DNA from: a virus
Virus record (IMG/VR): IMGVR_UViG_3300007734_000749
Coordinates: 1-64,000 of that record
DNA: 64,000 nucleotides
Strand: one strand, 5' to 3'
Translations under genes and position numbers: made by a program
Notes under the pieces: generated by a model
Told to the model about the DNA's origin: nothing
The model's input: the letters and a program-made list of their open reading frames with translations, nothing else
The model's database searches: none
Part shown: piece by piece, positions 13,467 to 19,955 of the stretch
Position numbering within the stretch: the stretch's first letter is position 1
How the letters are laid out: the number at the start of each line of letters is the position of its first letter

Positions 13467-13829
13467 ATGAAAAAGTCAGTTAAAAACACAAAAACAGTTG
13501 CAGTTGAAACAGTAGTAACCGTTCAATTGGGTCGTCCAGTTAATCCAAACAGTGCACGTCAGCAAAAGCTAGCAGCAATTGCAGAACGTAAAGCAAGTGG
13601 TGTAGAAGTTAAGCGCGGTCGTCCAGTAGTTGCAGATAGCGATCGTCAAAAGCGTTTAGCTGAACAAGCACAACGTGCTGCTGCTAATGGTGGTGTTGCT
13701 CGTCGTGGACGTCCAGTTAGTGAAAATAGTGCGCGTCAGTTAAAGTTAGCAGCGCGTGAACAGTTGATTGCTAGCGGTGCTGAAATTAAGCGCGGTCGCC
13801 CTGCATTGCCTAAAATCGATGCGCAATAA
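13467..13829 (+). CDS. Four-repeat AT-hook-like DNA-binding protein
   Basis: The 120-residue, highly basic product contains GRPV-type cores about every 30-35 residues: QLGRPVNPNSARQ, KRGRPVVADSDRQ, RRGRPVSENSARQ and KRGRPALPK. Three carry the full R-G-R-P AT-hook core, which binds the minor groove of AT-rich DNA. Each repeat continues with a short basic helix (RQxKLAA). It is the last gene of the early block, driven by two tandem promoters, and more GC-rich than its neighbours. I infer an abundant nucleoid-like or host-transcription-modulating protein. Confidence 0.8.
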   Translation: MKKSVKNTKTVAVETVVTVQLGRPVNPNSARQQKLAAIAERKASGVEVKRGRPVVADSDRQKRLAEQAQRAAANGGVARRGRPVSENSARQLKLAAREQLIASGAEIKRGRPALPKIDAQ

Positions 13830-14070
13830 TTAAAATTGCATAGTGTATTTGTGAGTAGGTGCCTTAGGGCGCCTACTTGCATCTATGCACCCCTAGTTAC
13901 TACTACTATGTTGATATATATATACCGTATACCGCATACTATATACATGGTATCGCATGTATCTACCACGTGCATTGCTGTCACTCGACGCGGCGTATTG
14001 TGGAAAAAAAAGTACGATGTAAAAATATATAGTATATAACTATACAAGCCGATGAGTATATACCTATATC
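13830..14070. other. Convergent intergenic region with hairpin and TATAC-rich repeats
   Basis: A strong hairpin GTAGGTGCC TTAG GGCGCCTAC (13855-13876) follows the AT-hook gene but lacks a T-tract. Next come TATATATATACCGTATACCGCATAC and GGTATCGCATGTATC-type short inverted repeats, then an AT-only stretch. The composition differs from both sides. A 67-codon open frame here is judged spurious. Confidence 0.5.
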
Positions 14071-14271
14071 CTATCTGAATAAGTTAATAATTTCCCCAAT
14101 TACAACCAATCCAAGTACTATCAAAGCATAACCAAAACAAGCAGAAATTATATGAAAAAGGAAATCAGCTGTTTCTTCTCCCCATGTAGGTTGAACCTCA
14201 TATCGCGTTCTATAGTGTTGTATAGCGCGAAACAAACATACCCACATTACAATTAGCGCAAATGTTCCCAT
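14071..14271 (-). CDS. Small membrane protein, two segments
   Basis: The 66-residue product has hydrophobic segments at about residues 2-16 and 38-62 (FHIISACFGYALIVLGLVVIG). The second resembles that of the next minus-strand gene (F-FH---A-----A-VLGL), so the two may be paralogues. It is transcribed leftward toward the AT-hook gene. Confidence 0.65.
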   Translation of the reverse strand: MGTFALIVMWVCLFRAIQHYRTRYEVQPTWGEETADFLFHIISACFGYALIVLGLVVIGEIINLFR

Positions 14272-14334
14272 TTTTAACTATAGGCATTTTGATAAAATTT
14301 CAAAGGGACGCAACTCGTAGCTACTAAAAATCTT

Positions 14335-14348
14335 TTGCGTCGACGCAA
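14335..14348. repeat. Perfect 14-base palindrome
   Basis: TTGCGTCGACGCAA lies between the two minus-strand membrane genes; a GACGCAA half-site recurs at 14307-14313. It could be an operator, or a hairpin for the minus strand where AAAGATTTTT follows. Confidence 0.5.
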
Positions 14349-14366
14349 GGATATACTTATATAATA

Positions 14367-14534
14367 TTAGCTTAGTCCCAGTACTACAGCAAAACAAACA
14401 TAAGCAGCCATAAAATGAAATCCAAAATTAATAACTTCAGTAGTTACATTTGGTTTTTCCTTAGCCATATAGATGTGAATAATACGGCCCAATACTGTTG
14501 AAAACAACACGAACAACAAAACATACGTACTCAT
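14367..14534 (-). CDS. 55-residue membrane protein
   Basis: Frame MSTYVLLFVLFSTVLGRIIH with hydrophobic segments at about residues 3-21 and 33-54; stop TAA at 14369-14367. Its second segment (FGFHFMAAYVCFAVVLGL) resembles that of the neighbouring 66-residue protein. A class 1-like tail (TATATTTACGGCGTAAGTTAAA on the minus strand) precedes it. Confidence 0.6.
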   Translation of the reverse strand: MSTYVLLFVLFSTVLGRIIHIYMAKEKPNVTTEVINFGFHFMAAYVCFAVVLGLS

Positions 14535-14553
14535 AACCTTTATTTTTTGATTT

Positions 14554-14575
14554 AACTTACGCCGTAAATATACGA
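14554..14575 (-). promoter_or_regulatory. Possible early-type promoter tail on minus strand
   Basis: Read on the minus strand, TATATTTACGGCGTAAGTTAAA matches the TATCTTTATAGCATAAGTTAAA half of class 1 promoters. No clear TTTTGTACC box lies at the usual distance. Confidence 0.4.
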
Positions 14576-14643
14576 TGTAAATTTTAAAAAGACACGTTTT
14601 TTTAAAAAAACCTTTAATTTAAAGTATATACGTATGTTTGTAG

Positions 14644-14671
14644 AAAAAATGGGAGGAGCAAACGCTCCTCC
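14644..14671 (-). terminator. Terminator for the minus-strand coiled-coil gene
   Basis: Perfect GGAGGAGC/GCTCCTCC stem with a 4-base loop; on the minus strand it is followed by a T-tract (complement of AAAAAA at 14644-14649). Confidence 0.85.
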
Positions 14672-14695
14672 ACATTTTGTTGAGACCTAAGTCGC

Positions 14696-15073
14696 TTATT
14701 TGTTGTTAGGTTTCCTATGCGACTTTTTAGAGGTCTTCTTAGGTGCGGGAGCAAGTGTTGGTGGGGTAGGATTAACACTGCTTGTTGGTTGAGGACTAGA
14801 CGCACCGTTTTTCGATGGTACAACGTGTAATTGTGACCATTGTTTAAATTGATCTGAGAGATTATTTACACGGGATGTTAACGATGTGTTTTTCAATCGT
14901 AGTTCTTCTATATCTAGTCGTAATGTAGAAATAAGTTTATTCAACGATTGTATATCCGTATTCTGGGTTTGGGTATAGTACTGAATGGCTTTAGTTAATT
15001 TTCTCCATTGAATAAATAAAACCACATCTGTTGCAAGTGCAATAATACAAAGTACTAAAAATAAAATTGTCAT
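14696..15073 (-). CDS. Membrane-anchored coiled-coil protein
   Basis: The 125-residue product has an N-terminal membrane segment (residues 2-22), a long coiled coil (about 28-80, LNKLISTLRLDIEELRLKN) and a proline/serine then lysine-rich tail. This is an N-in anchor with an extended periplasmic or cytoplasmic rod, as in inner-membrane spanins or phage structural accessories. It lies next to the lysis cassette on the opposite strand. Function unproven. Confidence 0.7.
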   Translation of the reverse strand: MTILFLVLCIIALATDVVLFIQWRKLTKAIQYYTQTQNTDIQSLNKLISTLRLDIEELRLKNTSLTSRVNNLSDQFKQWSQLHVVPSKNGASSPQPTSSVNPTPPTLAPAPKKTSKKSHRKPNNK

Positions 15074-15164
15074 AATTCTGTTTTTTAAATTAAATTTATT
15101 GTGAATAATATAATATATACTGATATGAAATCACGTTATAGTGTAGAGGTTTTTAAAAAGTTTA

Positions 15165-15174
15165 ATATTTATAA
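15165..15174 (+). promoter_or_regulatory. Late-type promoter element for the lysis cassette
   Basis: Exact ATATTTATAA followed by TAAAATTAA, 20 bases before the lysin start codon. Confidence 0.6.
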
Positions 15175-15194
15175 TAAAATTAAATCTTTACATT

Positions 15195-15740
15195 ATGAAA
15201 AAATACACGGTTAGTGAATTAAAAAAGGAATTTAAGAATTTAGGTTATGAATTTCCTAAATTTCACATTGTAGGAATTAGATCTAAAGCTAATGTACCTA
15301 ATGAATTTGACGATCTTATAGGTATTATAAATGGCGATAGTGTAAGTTGGTATACTGGTACTACTAATCCTGGTACTCATTGGTTGAAGAATTTAATGAA
15401 CCCAAAAGGAACTGCTGTACTTAAACCAGGTCAGTATAAAGATTCATGGAAGATTGGATTACATCGTGGTCAATATAAAGCCCTAATACAGTGTAAATCA
15501 ATTACAGTATTTCGTGATAATGATAAAGACGCTATTGCTGAAGAAACTGCTGTAACTGATACTGGTTTATTTGGTATTAATATTCATAGAGCTAATCCTA
15601 ATTGGGCTAGTAAATTTATTGATAAATGGTCTGCAGGTTGTCAAGTATTAAATAACCCAAAAGAATTTGGTGCGTTTATAGCAACGTGTGAATCAGCCAA
15701 TCAAAATTGTTTTACTTATACGTTATTAAAAGAGTTTTAA
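15195..15740 (+). CDS. YkuD-like (L,D-transpeptidase fold) endolysin candidate
   Basis: The 181-residue product carries GINIHRANPN (His131) and KWSAGCQVL (Ser146, Cys149), matching the H...SxGC catalytic signature of the YkuD fold. Such domains act on peptidoglycan stem peptides; several phages use relatives as lysins. No signal peptide is visible, so export would need the holin encoded next. It heads a plus-strand cassette of lysin, holin candidate and two spanin-like genes. An alternative is a virion-associated wall enzyme. Confidence 0.7.
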   Translation: MKKYTVSELKKEFKNLGYEFPKFHIVGIRSKANVPNEFDDLIGIINGDSVSWYTGTTNPGTHWLKNLMNPKGTAVLKPGQYKDSWKIGLHRGQYKALIQCKSITVFRDNDKDAIAEETAVTDTGLFGINIHRANPNWASKFIDKWSAGCQVLNNPKEFGAFIATCESANQNCFTYTLLKEF

Positions 15741-15742
15741 TT

Positions 15743-16018
15743 ATGGCTAATAAAAATAAATACTGGATTAGTAAAATGCTTTCTGGTAACGATGATGTAT
15801 CATCTAAAAGAGTTGCTGGTATGGTAATGTTAGTTAACATAGTTATATTTTGTTATATAGCTATATATGGAGAAACTATTTTACCTGAGTTTATGTTTGA
15901 AGCGGTATGTTTCTTAACTGGAGGTCTTTTAGGTATTACTGTGTTTGAAGGAATGTTTAAGAAAAATCCACCTACACCACCTAGTGAAGATAAACCTACT
16001 GATGAAACAACTCAATAA
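15743..16018 (+). CDS. Holin candidate
   Basis: The start at 15743 (MANKNKYWISKMLSGND) is chosen over an upstream in-frame ATG inside the lysin gene because it begins 2 bases after the lysin stop. The 91-residue product has two hydrophobic segments (about 25-42 and 48-68), a short N-terminus and a charged, proline-rich C-terminus (PPTPPSEDKP). Size, topology and place between lysin and spanin genes fit a class II holin. Confidence 0.7.
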   Translation: MANKNKYWISKMLSGNDDVSSKRVAGMVMLVNIVIFCYIAIYGETILPEFMFEAVCFLTGGLLGITVFEGMFKKNPPTPPSEDKPTDETTQ

Positions 16019-16022
16019 TATA

Positions 16023-16433
16023 ATGAATTTTTTAAAAAATAATTGGTATTATATAATAATGGCATTGATGCTTGTGGCTATTATTTTACTTTATAGAAAA
16101 ATAAATGAATCTAAGCCTCTCCCACCTAAAGATAATACTATAGAACAATTAAACGCTAGAGTAGATAGTCTATTACGTGTACGAGATAGTTTACAAATAG
16201 CATATAATGCCAAACAAGCAACAATTATTAATAATATAACTTATAAAAATGTACAAGACGCTAAAGATATTTCTAATATCCCTAATCTTACTTTCAGCCA
16301 ACGTGATAGTTTATGGGCAAAACATATTACCACAAAGGATAGTATACCGTGGGGATACTGGGATATTCTTAAACAAAAAACAGGAGGAAAATCTATTAAA
16401 GAGCTTGGCATACAAGGACCTGTACAAAAATAA
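16023..16433 (+). CDS. Inner-membrane spanin-like protein
   Basis: The start at 16023 begins MNFLKNNWYYIIMALML. The 136-residue product has one N-terminal membrane segment (about 8-24), then a coiled coil (LNARVDSLLRVRDSLQIAYN) and an extended tail, the plan of Rz-type i-spanins. Its 3' 185 bases overlap the next gene in another frame, a typical spanin arrangement. Confidence 0.65.
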   Translation: MNFLKNNWYYIIMALMLVAIILLYRKINESKPLPPKDNTIEQLNARVDSLLRVRDSLQIAYNAKQATIINNITYKNVQDAKDISNIPNLTFSQRDSLWAKHITTKDSIPWGYWDILKQKTGGKSIKELGIQGPVQK

Positions 16434-16704
16434 TCTAGATTCAATGTTTAGATTTTCTGAAAATTGTACTGAAGCTTTGATGTTGTCTCGTGATGCTTTT
16501 TTTGGTTTATATAAAAACTATAAAGAATTAGAGCAGGAAGCTATTTTACAACGTGATCGTGCTAATAATGAAGAAAAATTAAAAAACGAAGCTATTGAAA
16601 AATATAATAAAGAAAATCTTCGTAAGAAACGTTGGCGACGTATAGCACTAGCTGAAGGGGCAGGAATAGGAGCTACTATATTGGTATTAGTTTTATTTTT
16701 ATAA
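16249..16704 (+). CDS. Exported spanin-like or u-spanin-like protein overlapping the previous gene
   Basis: The 151-residue product has a clear signal peptide (MYKTLKIFLISLILLSANVIVYGQ is hydrophobic after KTLK, with cleavage near residue 23), a coiled coil (about 85-125, YKELEQEAILQRDRANNEE) and a C-terminal membrane segment (about 132-151). It starts inside the preceding gene in the +1 frame. Two membrane contacts joined by a rod suit a unimolecular-spanin-like role, although classical u-spanins have an N-terminal lipobox instead. No Cys lipobox is seen. Confidence 0.65.
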   Translation: MYKTLKIFLISLILLSANVIVYGQNILPQRIVYRGDTGIFLNKKQEENLLKSLAYKDLYKNNLDSMFRFSENCTEALMLSRDAFFGLYKNYKELEQEAILQRDRANNEEKLKNEAIEKYNKENLRKKRWRRIALAEGAGIGATILVLVLFL

Positions 16705-16705
16705 A

Positions 16706-16723
16706 TAACTATAAGGGGGTGTT
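16706..16723 (+). repeat. Inverted repeat, left copy
   Basis: TAACTATAAGGGGGTGTT matches, inverted, AACACCCCCTATAGTTA at 17117-17133 with one extra A. The two copies bracket a single minus-strand gene. Confidence 0.7.
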
Positions 16724-16731
16724 CTTGATAA

Positions 16732-17085
16732 TTATCCTTTAATTACTTGCTTAGTACCTAGTACTTTATCAATACGTGAATCTATATACGAACGGCAATC
16801 AGCTATCTCTCTATAGATGTGCTCATTGTCCTGATCCATTCGTCTATTAAGAGCGGCATCACTTTCATCTATACGTCTATGAATCCAACTAGCACGATCA
16901 TCTAATTCACGATGCGCATCAGCAAATCGTGCATGTAACTCACGTGGTGCTTCATCAAATTCTCGTTGGATTCGATCCAACCATTGTTGTTGTTTGTTAA
17001 TCTTAACTATACCCCAAACCATTACGCTTATAATTGCTGCAGCGATGATCGAGAGCATACCTAAAACAAAATACATTGTTTCCAT
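16732..17085 (-). CDS. Membrane-anchored coiled-coil protein in an inverted-repeat-flanked cassette
   Basis: The 117-residue product has an N-terminal membrane segment (about 4-26), then a long arginine-rich coiled coil with repeating units such as RELHARFADAHRELDDR. Its start codon is preceded on the minus strand by AAAGGAG with 9 bases to ATG, a Shine-Dalgarno-like site otherwise absent in this window. Codons are more GC-rich than those of neighbouring genes. Together with the flanking inverted repeats this suggests a recently acquired cassette. Function unknown. Confidence 0.7.
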   Translation of the reverse strand: METMYFVLGMLSIIAAAIISVMVWGIVKINKQQQWLDRIQREFDEAPRELHARFADAHRELDDRASWIHRRIDESDAALNRRMDQDNEHIYREIADCRSYIDSRIDKVLGTKQVIKG

Positions 17086-17116
17086 AATTTATTTCTCCTT
17101 TATTTTATTTGTAAAA

Positions 17117-17133
17117 AACACCCCCTATAGTTA
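17117..17133 (-). repeat. Inverted repeat, right copy
   Basis: AACACCCCCTATAGTTA, the inverted partner of 16706-16723; its end includes the stop codon of the next minus-strand gene. Confidence 0.7.
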
Positions 17134-17319
17134 ATCTTGTAAATTACTATATCTACAACATGAATTATAGTAATTAATTAAATCTTCTATAGTTAATTTT
17201 TCTTTATCTATTTGATTAGTAAATACTTCCCAAGTTTCTTTCTCAGCAGGATAGTTTATAGTTCCCTTACGTTTTTCCTGGATGATGAATTTAATGAATT
17301 CTTGTTTAAGGGAAGACAT
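17131..17319 (-). CDS. 62-residue hypothetical protein
   Basis: Frame MSSLKQEFIKFIIQEKRKGT, charged, helical, with adjacent cysteines near the end (NSCCRYSNLQD). It lies 3 bases downstream of the ClpP-like gene on the minus strand and is probably in the same transcript. Its stop lies in the right inverted repeat. Confidence 0.6.
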   Translation of the reverse strand: MSSLKQEFIKFIIQEKRKGTINYPAEKETWEVFTNQIDKEKLTIEDLINYYNSCCRYSNLQD

Positions 17320-17322
17320 GGT

Positions 17323-17862
17323 TTAAATTATTTCATCTATAACACTATATTTTAGAGCTTCATTTACTCCAAAATACCAATCTGTTTTATTTTTCTTAAC
17401 TTTATCTAATTGAGTACGTTTAAATGAAGTTTTAGATAAAACATATTCATCATATATATCCATTAATCTATCACCTTCATCTAGATTTTCTTTTAAAGTA
17501 GATATTTTATCATAATGCATACTATCTAAACATTCATGATACATAAATGTAGTTAAAGAATGTCCGAATCTCTGGTGTCCTGAGAGAAGAATAGGTAACG
17601 CCATTGACATTACTGCTCCATATCCATATGTGTGAATAGGAGTAAGAGAATTTTCTATAATACCTATTAAAGCAAACCCATCATACATTGATCCTCCTAT
17701 ACTATTAATAATTAATTTTATAGGTTGCCTCTCCTCGCTATCAGTATCTAATTCATTAATATATGAGATACATTGAATAGTTTTTTTTACAACAGTATCA
17801 TCTATTTCCCCACTTAATACTATGTTTCTAAAAACTATATGGTCTTTATTGATACTCTTCAT
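17323..17862 (-). CDS. clpP-like: ClpP-like serine protease
   Basis: The 179-residue product matches the ClpP/crotonase fold: IINSIGGSMYDGFALIG (oxyanion region), then GYGAVMSMALPILLSG with Ser86, TFMYHE with His109, and Asp161 in KTDWYFGVNEAL before EALKYSVIDEI. The order Ser-His-Asp and spacing fit ClpP, though it is shorter than the usual ~200 residues and starts without a propeptide. T4-type phages normally use gp21 for head maturation, and a gp21 homologue is also present. This enzyme may therefore act on host or early proteins. Confidence 0.8.
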   Translation of the reverse strand: MKSINKDHIVFRNIVLSGEIDDTVVKKTIQCISYINELDTDSEERQPIKLIINSIGGSMYDGFALIGIIENSLTPIHTYGYGAVMSMALPILLSGHQRFGHSLTTFMYHECLDSMHYDKISTLKENLDEGDRLMDIYDEYVLSKTSFKRTQLDKVKKNKTDWYFGVNEALKYSVIDEII

Positions 17863-18070
17863 GTTGTATTTCCTCCCATTCAGGTTCTTTTACAGTTTCA
17901 CAAAATAAGAAATGTGATTCTGTTTTTAAAATATGATCCGCCTCTAAATATTCTTTCCATTCGTGAAGTAATTCTCTTATAAGTTGTCCCTCTTTATTAA
18001 AAAAATAACTAACAGGAATATCCCTTAATACCACATATACTTCTCCGTTATAGAAATACAATCTCCTCAT
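17846..18070 (-). CDS. Hypothetical 74-residue protein
   Basis: Product MRRLYFYNGEVYVVLRDIPV, beta-like at the start and acidic at the end (EPEWEEIQHEEY). It overlaps the ClpP-like start by 17 bases, which implies coupled translation. First gene of the minus-strand operon. Confidence 0.6.
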   Translation of the reverse strand: MRRLYFYNGEVYVVLRDIPVSYFFNKEGQLIRELLHEWKEYLEADHILKTESHFLFCETVKEPEWEEIQHEEYQ

Positions 18071-18131
18071 ACCCTTATTTATTCTAATTTTTTATCTCTC
18101 GTATTTCCAATGTAATAATATATATATTAAA

Positions 18132-18170
18132 TTCCAAATTAAGTTTGGAAAATTTTTATTTTTTTTTTAC
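18132..18170 (+). terminator. Hairpin plus T-tract in the divergent intergenic region
   Basis: TTCCAAA TTAAG TTTGGAA followed by AATTTTTATTTTTTTTTT. It looks like a plus-strand terminator but sits upstream of plus-strand genes, so it may block leftover plus-strand transcription or act as an attenuator. Confidence 0.5.
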
Positions 18171-18196
18171 ATTTAATATATTCTTAATATCTATAT

Positions 18197-18206
18197 ATAT
18201 TTATGA
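18197..18206 (+). promoter_or_regulatory. Possible late-type promoter element
   Basis: ATATTTATGA; its last bases contain the ATG at 18203. If it is a promoter, translation more likely starts at the second ATG at 18209. Confidence 0.35.
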
Positions 18207-18646
18207 CGATGAATTTGGAAGAATTTTTTAATTTATTTAATAGTAGTTCTAAGGAAGATAATATAAGGCCATTTACTACTAAAGAAGACCCTACTGCACT
18301 TAATATTAAAATGTTTAAAGATTATGTTTTGATGTTTGATACTTTAAAAAAAGAACTCACCCCATTTCTATCACTTTTATCCCAGAATAATACAAAACAA
18401 TTAGATCTTAATCCTTCTCCTTCTAGTTTTAATATTGCTTATAATTTTCTTAAAAAAGTTAATCTAGAAGATAAACAACATTATGATATTTTTTGTAAAA
18501 AGATAGATTCTAATTTTATAAAAGCATGTAATAAAACATTAAATCATTATGTTGAAATTGAAGATTATGAAAAATGTGCTGTTTTAAAAAAGTTTATTGA
18601 TGAAGGAACAAAACTTCTCAAAATGAACTTGTCTGAAGGGGAATAA
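18203..18646 (+). CDS. Hypothetical 147-residue protein
   Basis: Helical, charged product starting MTMNLEEFFNLFNSSSKEDN; translation may start at Met3 (18209). Residues 95-147 contain HYVEIEDYEKCAVLKKFIDEG, a helix-hairpin pattern also seen in UvrB/UvrC-type motifs (YExAAxLRD), here degenerate. First gene of the long rightward late block. Confidence 0.7.
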   Translation: MTMNLEEFFNLFNSSSKEDNIRPFTTKEDPTALNIKMFKDYVLMFDTLKKELTPFLSLLSQNNTKQLDLNPSPSSFNIAYNFLKKVNLEDKQHYDIFCKKIDSNFIKACNKTLNHYVEIEDYEKCAVLKKFIDEGTKLLKMNLSEGE

Positions 18647-18684
18647 TAATATATATTAATTAATACTAATTAAAAATAAATAAA

Positions 18685-18885
18685 ATGAGAAACCGTGATT
18701 TAGTCTTTATGAAAATAGAGCGTTTAGAAGGTATTATGAAAACCTTAAAAGTTATGACTACCCGTCCTAATACTACTGTTGAAGATTTTCACTCCACAGT
18801 AAATGACGCTGAAGGTCTTTTAGAAGATTTAAAATCTATGATTGAAAGAGAGCCTATGGGCCCTAATGAAATTAATAGAGTTTAA
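18685..18885 (+). CDS. Hypothetical 66-residue helical protein
   Basis: Product MRNRDLVFMKIERLEGIMKT is a charged two-helix protein. Related small proteins occur near baseplate and sigma genes of T4-like marine phages, but I cannot name the family. The next gene follows 20 bases later. Confidence 0.65.
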   Translation: MRNRDLVFMKIERLEGIMKTLKVMTTRPNTTVEDFHSTVNDAEGLLEDLKSMIEREPMGPNEINRV

Positions 18886-18905
18886 TTTTTAAAATAATAA
18901 AAGTT

Positions 18906-19682
18906 ATGAAATTAACAGCAGAAGAAATCCAAAATAATTGGGTTAACCTAGAAGAAATTATTAAAACACTTATTAGTGAGCCCCGTCGCTCACAACTACT
19001 TGATTTTTACTCTCAATACTCAGAACGCATTATGATGATGCCTGCATCTCATAAAAAAGAATATCATAATGCTTTTCCTGGAGGGTATGTTGATCATGTA
19101 TTACGAGTGATAGATTGTGCTCTTAAATTAAATGATGTGTGGATTGAAATGGGAGTAGATGATTCTACTTATACTAAAGAAGAATTAATATTTGCTGCTT
19201 TAAATCATGACCTAGGTAAACTAGGAGATTCAGAACATGAATCATATATTCCTCAAACTGATCAATGGCGTAAAGATAAACTTGGAGAAGATTATACTTT
19301 TAATAATAAACTTCCATTTTCATCAGTGCCTGACAGAGGATTATTTTTACTCCAATCTCATGGGATTCAGTATTCGTTTAATGAAATGATTGCTATTCAA
19401 ACACATGATGGTTTATATGATGAAGGTAATAAAAAATATTTAATGACTTGGGCACCGGAACAAAAACCTAGAACTGCTCTTCCATTTATTATTCATCAAG
19501 CAGATTTAATGGCTGCACGTATTGAGTTTGAAAAAGAATGGTTACCTAAATTCAAAAATGGAATAGAAACTAAAAAAACAAATTTTGCTTTAAATAAAGA
19601 AGAGAAAAAAACTCCTATTAAAACTAAAGCATTAGGTACATTACAAAGTGAAGGATTAAAAAATATATTAAATAATTTATGA
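18906..19682 (+). CDS. HD-domain phosphohydrolase
   Basis: The 258-residue product shows the HD superfamily pattern: GGYVDHVLRV (His64), AALNHDLGK (His101-Asp102), a later histidine in IQTHDG and HQADLMAAR (Asp near 199). Members hydrolyse phosphomonoesters or diesters of nucleotides using divalent metal. The C-terminal 50 residues are lysine-rich. A dNTP- or signalling-nucleotide target is possible. Its stop overlaps the next start (ATGA). Confidence 0.8.
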   Translation: MKLTAEEIQNNWVNLEEIIKTLISEPRRSQLLDFYSQYSERIMMMPASHKKEYHNAFPGGYVDHVLRVIDCALKLNDVWIEMGVDDSTYTKEELIFAALNHDLGKLGDSEHESYIPQTDQWRKDKLGEDYTFNNKLPFSSVPDRGLFLLQSHGIQYSFNEMIAIQTHDGLYDEGNKKYLMTWAPEQKPRTALPFIIHQADLMAARIEFEKEWLPKFKNGIETKKTNFALNKEEKKTPIKTKALGTLQSEGLKNILNNL

Positions 19683-19948
19683 TTATAGCTATATCTATTT
19701 TAAGTTGTTTAGTTGTAATTTTAGGATATACAACTTATAATCTTCTAATTAAAAATGAAAAAGCAGAAGATATTATAGTATCATATAAAGAATATGTTGA
19801 TAAATTAAAACACCAAATAGATGTATCAGATAAACGTATTAAAGAAATAGATGCCAAAGGTATATTCACAAGTGATGATGAAATAGGATGGTTTTTTAAA
19901 GAAATTCAAACCCTTCAGGCACTATTAAACCAATTTAAAATGGATTAA
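19679..19948 (+). CDS. Membrane-anchored coiled-coil protein
   Basis: The 89-residue product has an N-terminal hydrophobic segment (residues 1-20, MIIAISILSCLVVILGY) and a coiled-coil cytoplasmic or periplasmic part (EYVDKLKHQIDVSDKRIKEI). It is translationally coupled to the HD gene upstream and lies 7 bases before the sigma factor gene. Function unknown. Confidence 0.65.
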   Translation: MIIAISILSCLVVILGYTTYNLLIKNEKAEDIIVSYKEYVDKLKHQIDVSDKRIKEIDAKGIFTSDDEIGWFFKEIQTLQALLNQFKMD

Positions 19949-19955
19949 TTAAATT

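Noticed and set aside
13836-14039. 67-codon plus-strand open frame after the AT-hook gene
   Set aside because: No promoter or leader, Cys/Thr/Ile composition typical of chance, and it covers a hairpin and repeat-rich intergenic sequence.
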